From the NCBI GenBank assembly GCA_019044685.2, contig JAGTXX020000001.1, positions 868,001 through 932,000 on the forward strand: DNA of 64,000 nucleotides, written 5' to 3'. The notes under the pieces are model-generated. The model was not told where the DNA came from and ran no database searches. It was given only the letters and a program-made list of their open reading frames with translations. Position numbers and translations under genes: made by a program. The DNA is from Nannochloris sp. 'desiccata' (Eukaryota > Chlorophyta > Trebouxiophyceae > Chlorellales > Chlorellaceae). Below, one piece after another: positions 20,565 to 29,654 of the stretch; position 1 is the stretch's first letter, and each line of letters begins with the position of its first letter.

Positions 20565-22259
20565 ATGTCTTCTTGCGAACTTAATTCTACTTCAAACATG
20601 AGCGATGCTGGCCAAAAGGGCGTTGTGGTAGGCGATTATCTTGAAACGAGCTAGATTAAATATTTCAATCTGTCCTTGTCAGATGTGTGAGCTGCCGTGA
20701 TCCTGCCTCACTCATCACTAATTGCCTAATTTTTACAGGCCATCAAAATCGGCACGTCTTCTCTCCTCAGCGACGCTGAAAACTGCACCGTAAACCTGCG
20801 CGCTTTAGCCTCCCTCGCTGAATCTGTCAGACGCCTAAGAGATGCCGGCCACCCTGTCATCGTCATTTCCTCGGGCGCCGTCGGAGCTGGCTGCCAAAAA
20901 CTAGGTCTCAAATCCCGCCCCGACGACGCGTCTGTCCGTCAAGCCCTTGCTGCCGTCGGCCAAGTCCACTTGATGCGTTTCTATGAAGATCTTTTCTCCG
21001 CTGTGGGCCTCACCTGCAGTCAGGTGTTGCTCACTTTGGAAAATCTCGCTGACCGGGATCAATACCACAACGCACAAGCCACTTTCCGCCAACTTTTGAA
21101 CTTTGGCGTCGTCCCTATCGTTAACGAGAACGATTGTGTGGCTGTTGAACATGATCGCATTGGCGATAATGACACTTTATCTGCACAGGTCGCTACATTG
21201 GTACAAGCCGAGTGGTTGTTTTTATTGACTGATGTGGACGCCTTGTACACCTCAAACCCTTCTATAGACCCTACCGCGACCCCTATCCGAGAAGTCGCTG
21301 ATATGGCAGAGCTACTACGTGTCGATACCTCCTGCGCTGCTCCTTCCTCTCCTTCTGAAGGTGTGGAGAGCGCTAGTGGTGGTGGGGGTGATGGTACTAC
21401 TAACGACTCCACCAACGACACCAAGGTTTCTACCTCTACTACCCCTGAATCTGGTACTCAATGGGGTACTGGCGGTATGGCTACGAAGCTCACAGCTGCG
21501 AATGTGGCTACCGCTGCCGGTACGAGAATGGTCATTTGCAATGGTGATCCTGATCTGGTACCTCGTGTTGTATTGGATAAAGAGCAAATTGGCACGGTAT
21601 TCTTACCTGCACCTGCTCCAGTGCAAGGTTTCAAAAGATGGATTTTGTCTGCGCCAACCAGAGGTCAAATTTGTTTAACAACAGAGGCGGCAGAGGCTTT
21701 ACGTAGCGGGACCGGCCCCTTGACTGTCGATGGTGTGTCCGGGGTCGAAGGAGAGTTTTCTAGTGGCGATGCTGTCGTGCTAAAAAGTGAAGATGGGGCT
21801 GAAGTGGGCAGAGGCCTTGTAGAGTTGTCTGCTGAAGATACAACGAGCAACAGCGAAAATACAAATACCTTGAATATAGTGGTTGAAACTATGAATGTGT
21901 GTTTGTTACCCAGTGGAGCAACTCCCACGAGCGCTACTCCTACCACCGCTACCCCTTCTGCTGTATCGGAAATTGCTGAAGATGAAGAAAAGGAGGAAGT
22001 TGTAGTTGAGGAGGTAGAAAAGATCGACGAGATTTTCATGAAGAATGAAGCCGAAGCAAGGATATCCAAGATTGATACTAAATTTGCAGCTGGGTTCCCT
22101 GCGTGCTCATCTTCTTCTCTGCAGAGTATGAGTATAGTAAGTTCTTCGACCGGTGGCTCTGGAGTGATGGATCCTAGTGGCTTTTTGGAGGAAGACGAGC
22201 GGCTTGTTGGGGAGTTGGAGGTGGCAGCCAAGAAACTAATCAGCTTGCGTGTTGATTAA
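20565..22259 (+). CDS. Glutamate 5-kinase (stand-alone, with PUA domain)
   Basis: Exons 20565-20627 and 20739-22259 (phase 0) give 527 residues. The enzyme makes gamma-glutamyl phosphate, the first step of proline synthesis. The amino-acid kinase domain shows IKIGTSSL, ISSGAVGAG, VVPIVNENDCV, GDNDTLSAQVA and LLTDVDALYT. The phosphate-binding TGGMATKLTAA lies after a Ser/Thr-rich insertion (about 240-275). A PUA domain follows from about 330 (SGDAVVLKSEDG, GRGLVELSA). The last 110 residues, rich in Thr/Pro then acidic, look non-conserved. Land plants normally fuse this activity to the reductase as P5CS. Here the kinase is alone, as in bacteria and some algae. No clear transit peptide. Confidence 0.92.
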
Positions 22260-22976
22260 AGAATTTATATATAGAGAGGTCGAAAACTATTATGTATAGA
22301 ATGAATAATTCACAAAGTCTTTTTTGTTTTGATTGAATGATGTTTATAAAGAATGAAACGGGACAGTTATAAACTAAAAAAAAAAAAACCCCGTCTCATG
22401 ATTTTGTTTTTGTTTTTTCCCTCCCAATTAAATGAGAGAAGTATTCTTTTGAGCGCTAAAGATTAAGCGTTTTTTCCTAACCGTATCGATAAGTATCCCC
22501 TTTTCCATCCATCATTTCCCTTCGCTGTCCCTCTGTTCATCCATTTCGTGCATTAAAAGAAAAAAAATATCGAGCCATTTCGTGCATTAAAAAAACAATT
22601 TTGAGTAAAGTACTTTTTTTTCTAAACTAGATGTCTATCATTTGATCAGGAAGTTAATGATGTAAGAGCCCTTTTGTTTGTTTCTCATAGCGATACAAAA
22701 TAAGTATTGATACTGCCAGAAGGAAAGAGGAAGCCGGATTTTAGTAATCAAAATGTCGTTATAACTACGATAACTAGTTATTATTCTACTTTGACGAGAG
22801 CAGAGTGAGGGAGAGGCCTCCCCCAGGGGATTCTCTATTTGGCTTCGGCGATGAGTGTTTTGATGCGCGTTTAACGTTCTTTGGTTGCTTTGGGTGGGTC
22901 ACTTTACGGGAACGGTGCTTCAAAGCAGCTCTGCAAAGCAGGAAATAGAATAACAAATGAGTTCAATTTTCATCTC
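22260..22976. other. Convergent AT-rich spacer
   Basis: 717 bases lie between the tail-to-tail glutamate 5-kinase and coiled-coil genes. It holds poly(A) and poly(T) runs, an 18-base direct repeat and a GC-richer stretch at about 22800-22930. No gene is supported. Confidence 0.45.
22541..22592. repeat. 18-base direct repeat
   Basis: CCATTTCGTGCATTAAAA occurs at 22541-22558 and again at 22575-22592, an offset of 34 bases, each followed by an A-rich run. Confidence 0.75.
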
Positions 22977-25635
22977 TTATACAGCCGCTGTATTTATTAT
23001 TCTTCCTTTCTTATCGTACCTATCAAATGGGCGTTGATCTTCATCAGAGCTATCCAAAGCAAACGGATCCTCAATTTCAGGTGCAGGTTGTGCAGTTGCT
23101 CCTACCAAGCGACGCATATATCGCTCAGCAGCTTGAGCCTCATGCTGTGCCTGCTGACGCTCAGTGCGAGGTGAGACACCACCCTCTAAAGCCAAAAGAG
23201 GAGACTGTCTAGCAGCTTCATTAGACTTTTCTTGCTCTGGTTGTTTCGCCACTTCTCTTTCTCCGAAAGAACCTAATAATTTCGTTTTATTAGGGCTTGC
23301 AGATTTATTTTCCATCCAAGCAGGTCCTACCATAGTGCTCCTTTTATATCCAGAGGGCATGCTGCTGTGCGTGCTACGTTCTGGTGTATGCGCTCGGACT
23401 GAAACACTGTTTTCAATGCTGCTATTTGTTATGGTAGAAGATGGTGGAGGTTCTAAGGATAAAAGTAAATCAAAATGGTGGGCTAATTCAACAACTGCAT
23501 CTGGCAACTCGGAGAAAAACTCATTCTTTTTGGACGAGGTAGTTGTAGTGGCAGAGCCAGTACAAGCAGGAAACACAGTCTTGTTTGGGAGTAAATTATT
23601 AGTCTTAAATGCAGGAGTGCTATCGCATATTCCTTCCTCTTCCTGTAAGGAAGAAATAGGACCCTCTCTAATACTATAAACAACAGAAGTGCGCTGTTGC
23701 TTCTGCAGCTGCTGTTGGTGAGATTGCTGTTGTTGAGGCAGATCAACAGGGATCTCAATAGAGCCTCTGCGGTTGTGATTTTGTGCAGCAGCACTGCGAG
23801 TGTGGGCTAAATCTACAGCACTGACACGACGAGGAAGCAAAACACTCGCTCTTCTGTGCGGGTGCGCTGCGCCTGGGCCAGAGCTTACTACAACAGACTT
23901 TCTCTGCTGCTGCTGTTGTTCTAGCTGCTGTTGAGCTCGCAACATTTTCCATAGCTCAGAATCAGAAGTTTGAGATGCATTGAACCGATCAAGAAGCCCT
24001 TTTAAACTCAGTTCTGCTGCAGCACAAAGACTTTCCAATCGATTTAACCTTTGCTGCTTTTGGAGGCGCTGCTCCTCTACCATCCTTTTCTCTTCGCTCT
24101 TAGCTCCAGTTGCATCATCTCTGTTAGTGGTATCGTTAATTGCACCATAATTTCTACCAGTAATTTGGGACGACGCTTGCAGCTGTTGCAGCTCTGCCAG
24201 ATCTTCTCGTCTTTGGTCTTCTTGTCTGCGAGTCATGGCTAGTAAACCTTGTAAAGCTTGAGCCCTATCCCTCAAATCTACATAGGAAAGGAAAATAATT
24301 TCTTACAAATTAGTAGTGAGCAGTATAGAAGATAATTGCCGGTACTGAGGTATATATACTCTTTTCTCTTCTTACCTTGCCAAGCAGCAACTATTTCTTC
24401 AGGGCTAGAAGCACCGGCAACAGCTCTCAAACGACTCCACGTAGTCTCTGCTTCCTGCAATCGACCCAAAATAGCAGGATTATTTTCTTCAAGCGCCGCA
24501 GCATACTGCTGCTCTTGTGCAGCTTCCCTTTCTTTAGTTTTTTGAGCTGCCTCAAGAGCTGCCTGTTGCGTCCGCTGCGTCTGTTCCGCTGTTTCTTCAG
24601 CCAATCTCCGTTCCACAGCCTTCATCTCGCGTCTTCTATCCCTTAGTTTACGTTTCCATGCTGTCTTAGAATCGTCATACTGAGCCACAGCGACTCCGAG
24701 CTCTCTTTCTGCGTTTTCTTTCGCAGCGTGCATTTCATAATAATGCTGACTCAGCGTATGCAAGTCATCTTCAGCTGCTTCTTTTAATTCTCTAGCGAGT
24801 TTCATACGATGCTCTGAAACATCGCGGTCGCGGGTGGTTCTATCTGCGAGCAGTTGATATTGAACAGTGCGAGTTTCTATCTCTTTTGCCGCCGACTCAT
24901 GTTCGGCCAAGGTGGCTGCCAGACGATCACCAACCTCTCCAGCAGCACCACCACCTTCTTCAGGGACAAGAAGGCTAGCATCACGGCTTCCTAAGGATAA
25001 CGCTTCGATTCTGTAAGGAAGAAAAGAAATCGCAAGTTCAATTTGAGAAAAGATACGAGAATAATTTCGCCAACCACCAAAATTACAAAAAAGATACGCT
25101 CACCGAAAAATAAAACGCAGAGCTGCCCTTACCTTTGTTCTAATTCTGAATTTCGTTCTCGGAGTTCATTCAAGACTTGCTGTTTCTCTGATAACGATGT
25201 TCTCAGAGCAGCAATATCTTGGCTTTGAAGATCTCCTGCAGGGAGACCGTGGCTTTTTTTCCTTGCAGCAGCTAACGATTGAAGCAGAAAAGTTCTCTCT
25301 GTCTTTATCCTTTTGAGTTCTTCTTTCATTTTAGCTGCTTGTTTCTCTTCATCGTCGCTATCCTCAGCAGTTGCCGCAGGGCGGCGGGTAGCGCCCCTGT
25401 GCCGCTCTGCAGGTATCAAGTCGGCAGCATCTGGGAAGTACTTTCGCAGCTCTGGAAGGGCCTGCGAGAGAGTAAAATCATGGAATAATCAAATGAATAC
25501 AAAAGGCGAAGTTTTGTGTAAGAAATAATGGAAAAACTTTGGAGTCCAGAGGGTGTCAGGCTCTCTTACCTGGAGGAGCTCTGCCTTGGCTTTGAGCTTC
25601 GGTAATACCAAAGGAGAGCGATATGACTTATCCAT
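22977..25635 (-). CDS. Long coiled-coil protein, resembling ciliary docking-complex proteins
   Basis: Four exons (25570-25635, 25133-25461, 24376-25010, 22977-24277) join in consistent phase to give 776 residues. Residues 60-130 and 165-390 are mostly charged coiled coil. The pattern TTWSRLRAVAGASSPEEIVAAWQDLRDRAQ resembles the segment that recurs in outer-dynein-arm docking proteins (CCDC151/CCDC114 types), where a similar TG..s.eE...... block sits mid-coil. The second half is low-complexity Gln/Ser-rich, with an acidic end (EIEDPFALDSSDEDQRPF). The splice model is strong because all four junctions keep frame. The functional link to cilia is weak. It could be another microtubule or centrosome coiled-coil protein. 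Confidence 0.65.
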
Positions 25636-26022
25636 ACTAAACAACGGTAAATAAAACTTTAATATAACTCTTTTGAACTTTTAAAACTAAAATACTGAGC
25701 TGATTGACATCGATCTTAACCTCGGTTGACTACGTTAAAATGATCAATAACTACAAATATAGGCGCATTCTCTGAATTTAACAAGCTTCATATATAGCGG
25801 AACAAAGCCTAACTGAAACTTTAATTCACTTCACAGGCCTACGTCGTCAAGGCTTTTGGTCAACACAGCAAGAGGAAAAAAGTAAATTTGGCCAGGTATA
25901 AACTGCTGGTTATAGCTTAATTTGACGCAATCTTGATTTAGAACCTTTTAACATAGTTGTTAAATAATTAACAATCTTCCAACGAAGCTTTCCTGAGCCA
26001 TTGGAAGCTTGATCTTGCCAAG
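25636..26022. promoter_or_regulatory. Divergent promoter
   Basis: 387 AT-rich bases separate the starts of the coiled-coil gene (minus) and the SR/Gly-rich RNA-binding gene (plus). No named element is recognised. Confidence 0.4.
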
Positions 26023-27436
26023 ATGTCAGACGCTGGTGGTGGTTCCCCTCGTGAAAAGTGAGTATGTACTAGTATCTGATGCATATGGGATAATTGAGTA
26101 TACATATCTAAAACATCAGGCCGTTTTCTGCTGGTAGTTGATCAACTTAGCAAGTCTAATCTTGCTGTCTTATTTTTCATGTGATGAAAATTTGGTCTTC
26201 CCCTCTTCACTTTGTATGCAGGCCCTCTCGCTCCCGCAGCCCCAGTGCTGCTCCTGATAGAGAAGAACGCGGACCCAGCAGAAGTCGTTCACGTGAGTAA
26301 ACATTACACCCGCCTGAAAATAAAGACTGTTTTCCCCGGCGGCCGTGCCAGAATAGCAAAAAGAAATCTGATTATCATTGAATTGCCGCCTGCTGTTGTT
26401 GCTGCTGCTGCTGCCGACTTGCTAGCTCGTGCCTTGCATGTTGCCTCGCTTGACCGCTCGCTCGCTTGCCATCTTCAACCAGGTTGGTTGTTTAGTATCA
26501 TTTTTTTTTTTTTTTTCAACTCTTGCTGGCTCGGCAATCGTTTTTCTTTTTTCCGTTTTACGAACGCAACTAACCTCACTTTTTTCTTTTCTTCCCGTTA
26601 CAACTATAATACCAGGCTCCCCTGCCGAACGTAAGCCTCGCAGCAGATCCCGTTCTCGCAGTCGCTCTCGCTCCCCTGAAGCTGGAAGAAAAGATGGGGC
26701 TGCAGTCGACTGGCGCGATGAACTCGACGGCATTTACGACAAAGGCATCCTCCGCCGTGGTGACATTGAAGACCGTATCCTCTCTGACCTTGAATCCATG
26801 CCTGCTGATGAAGCCATTTGTGTCGTCACTCGTCTTCGTGACTCTGATTTAAAGAAAGTCCGAAATATGAATGGATTTGTCGCTGGCATTATACGTAGAG
26901 TGCGTCAAGATGGTCCAGATAGAGGTGAAGGACAAATCGATACATTACCAAAGGAAGTACAAAATTTACTTGAAGATCTAATTGACGATAGAAAATTACA
27001 AAGATCAGAAGTGGATCAACGATTAGTCAGAGCATTAAGTCAATTATCTGAAAGGAATGCGGAAGAGGCGTTGAAGAGGTTTAGCCAATCGGTTGATGAG
27101 ACTATTCGATCGAAACAAGGGTTTTTAATGGGAATTGTGAAAAGGATTAATGATGAAGAACGCGGCTTTAGTAGAGGCGGTGGTCGTGGAGGTGGTGGTA
27201 GGGGGTATGGTAGAGGAGGAGGTGGTTACGGCGGTGCCAGTCGATACGATGATCGCGGTGATCGCTATGGAGGAGGTGGTGGTGGTGGTGGTGACCGTTA
27301 TGGTGGGCGTGATCGTTATGACGACCGGTACGGTGGCGGCGGCGGCTACAGTGGTGGTGGTGGTGGTTACGGAGGTCCTCCCGCTTACGGTAGAGAAGGC
27401 GGCGGTGGCTATGACAGGTATGAGCGTAGGTATTAA
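26023..27436 (+). CDS. SR- and Gly-rich protein with two hnRNP Q-type acidic (AcD/NURR) repeats
   Basis: Exons 26023-26057, 26222-26292 and 26616-27436 give 308 residues. The N-terminus is an RS-rich stretch (PSRSRSPSAAP, then repeated SR dipeptides, about 12-60). Residues about 85-115 (ESMPADEAICVVTRLRDSDLKKVRNMNGFVAGIIRRVR) read like the helical acidic domain at the start of hnRNP Q/R. A second, more divergent copy at about 170-205 reads QLSERNAEEALKRFSQ...KQGFLMGIVKRIN. The C-terminal third is RGG/YGG-rich (RGGGRGGGG, DRYGGGGG). No RRM is present. An RNA-binding nuclear protein with phase-separating tails is inferred. Two introns fall inside the SR region; the second has a long T run near its middle. 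Confidence 0.75.
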
Positions 27437-27984
27437 ATACAAAAAAAACAAAATCAAAAAGGCATAAGTATAAAAGTTCGATTATTTTTTTCCCCTTGTG
27501 TTTGCTCTCGGTGACACTTCCTCTAATTTTGCTCCTCAGCATGTAATATCTATGTGATCAGTACGTCAATTAGCTGTAAAGTTTTATATAAGTAATGCAG
27601 AGAAATGCCTAAATACCCAGCAGACCAGGGGCCCGCCCCGCCGGTTCAGGCGGTGGCAGAGGTCTCTCCTAGGAAGGAATAGGGCCTGGGTTAATGCTTC
27701 GCCTCAAGTGCTAGCTTTCTAGATTGCAATAGCGCAGATATTGCGGCTGACAGACCATTTCCCAGGCGGCAGTGGGAATCGCCTGGGTAATCCAGTGGAT
27801 TTGGAGTACTTTACTCTTTTTTCAGATAAACATGAAATCTTGTCGGAAAAAGTGCAAACCTCGTATTTTCACTTCATTTTTTCTGATCATATAATTAAAA
27901 ACGTGCCAGCTATTTCATCAGTGGGGTGCATCTTGCTTCCCGTTGGCTACCCAAAAGAAAACCTCTGCAATCAATTAAAAAAAT
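27437..27984. other. Spacer with GC-rich hairpin block
   Basis: 548 bases lie between two plus-strand genes. The stretch 27610-27800 is GC-rich in an AT-rich setting. It contains hairpins CCGCC/GGCGG near 27638-27653 and an 8-bp perfect pair at 27761-27787. A non-coding RNA or a promoter element of the downstream gene is possible. Confidence 0.4.
27761..27787. repeat. Perfect 8-bp inverted repeat
   Basis: CCCAGGCG (27761-27768) pairs with CGCCTGGG (27780-27787) across an 11-base loop, about 200 bases upstream of the CDSP32-like gene. Confidence 0.7.
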
Positions 27985-29191
27985 ATGAGTTCTGCTCTTC
28001 AGTTCGCTAGTCAGGCTCGTTGCTTCGCCAGCACCTCCCCTAGATCAACATCTGTCCGATCTAATGCTCGCTGCTTGGGATCAAAGCGTTTCCCTGGCTC
28101 TTTACAGCGTCACTCCCACATCTGCCATGTAGTAGATCGTCGGGAGACTGCTGAAGAGGTGAGAAAAACCACTCTTTATGAATAGAATTTTAGTCCTTGG
28201 CTTCTACTGTACTTTAGTCTTCAAATTATAGATGGTTTGGGTCGGAATCTCAATTATCTCAATCCAAGTTCATCTTGTGATCCTTGCTCTCATCTTTCTC
28301 ACACAGGCCAAAGCTCGTCGTGTGCGCGAATCCGACCAGATCTCAGAACGTGTCGTCGCCATTACTGACATCGCTGAACTCGACGCGCAGATTGAAAAGG
28401 CTGGAGACAAGCTCATGGTCATTGAAGTCTACTCTGACGCTCATTGCCAGATCGACGAGGAGCACGAGATTGCTCCTGCTTCTTGCCAAGGTATTAAAAC
28501 ATCTTTCCAGCGTACTGCTCGCGACTGCCCTGATGCTCTTTTCCTTGAAGTCGCTGTTGATGACAGCAACAGCGAACTCGCTGCATCTTTGGGAATTGAA
28601 GTGCTTCCCACTGTCCAATTTGTAAAGAGCGGGAAATTATTGTGGGAGCATCGTGGTGTCTCTAATCTCGACCAAGACTTGGCTGAAGGTGTTTTATTTT
28701 ACGGAGATGCTGGTGCAGGTGGTTCCCATCCTTCTGATTTCATTACTGAAATCACCAACAAGGCAGATTTGGAGAAATGGTACTCCAGCTTGGATGACAA
28801 AGTGCTCGGTGTTTTGGATGTGTCGATGTCAAATGCCGCTGCATGCGTACACATTTATCCTACTGTCGTCGTTTTGGCGCGTCAATTTAACGGTTTCGCT
28901 TCCTTTGCGCGTTTAATTGGCGATTCCAGCGATGATGCCAAGGCTTTAATGAAAGAATTGAACGTGAAAACGGTTCCAACCTTCAGATTCTACCGCAGCG
29001 GTAAAGTGGTCGGTGAGCACATTGGCACTAGTCGATCTGATTTAATTTCAGCTATTTTGGGTAAACAAGCCGAGCTTGGTTTGAGTCCTCCTCCTCCTGT
29101 AGAGGGCAGAAAGGCACGTATGCAGCATGCTGCAGAGGATGCGAAGAACGCACCCAAGCAAGTGCAGAAAAAATGGAATAGCATTTTTTGA
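27985..29191 (+). CDS. CDSP32-like tandem thioredoxin-fold protein lacking the CGPC site
   Basis: Exons 27985-28158 and 28307-29191 (phase 0) give 352 residues. The first 55 or so form a Ser/Arg-rich plastid transit peptide. Two thioredoxin folds follow, each with its conserved cis-Pro segment (VLPTVQFVKSGK, TVPTFRFYRSGK). The bridge LFYGD and the helix HIYPTVVVLARQF match plant CDSP32, a stroma thioredoxin that reduces peroxiredoxins and is induced by drought. In plants only domain 2 carries HCGPC. Here that site reads Asn234-Ala-Ala-Ala-Cys238, so the nucleophilic cysteine is gone. Domain 1 also has no CxxC. Redox catalysis by the usual mechanism is unlikely. A binding or scaffold role is inferred. 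Confidence 0.85.
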
Positions 29192-29654
29192 ACGAAATAC
29201 CTTAGAATTTGATGTATTACATATGAATTGAGAGGTGTGAGGAGTTCTTGTGTTGTTTTTTCTTCTTGTCTTGTCTTGATGAGACGCTATTACTGCAGAT
29301 AATAGTATTACAATGCATATTTACTAAAGAAAATTTGGAAATAGTAAGATCAATAAGATACAAAAGTAAGCTAAACCCTTTACCTACCGCTGCGGTCAAA
29401 GATCCGAAATTAAGGTAGCGAGGGGAAATCCCTGCGGGTGGGCAAGTCCTATTAAGATGTATGGACTAAGAATACAGTCGAGGGCAGCCAGAGCTCTTTA
29501 GAGAATCATTTAATTGTAGAAATTAATCCTTTCGATTTCCAAATTGTTGTTTCGAAAATAAATTTTCAAACCTCTTCTTATCCAGAGGAACTCGCTTCTT
29601 CTACAGCATTTGATTCAATTTTTGGACAGACTATGACCTCCTAAGTTCGTAACA
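29192..29654. other. Spacer with a possible structured RNA block
   Basis: 463 bases lie between two plus-strand genes. A GC-richer segment at 29380-29500 has several short complementary pairs: ACCG/CGGT at 29387, CTACC with GGTAG, and AGTCC with GGACT at about 29445-29468. No protein is encoded. The remainder is AT-rich flank. Confidence 0.35.

Noticed and set aside
27125..27542. Thr/Val- and His-rich frames near the Gly-rich tail
   Set aside because: They are alternative readings of the GGT/GGC repeats in the Gly-rich exon.
29400..29450. Large-subunit rRNA gene fragment
   Set aside because: Only an 11-base core matches; upstream and downstream conserved rRNA segments are missing, so I do not annotate an rRNA.
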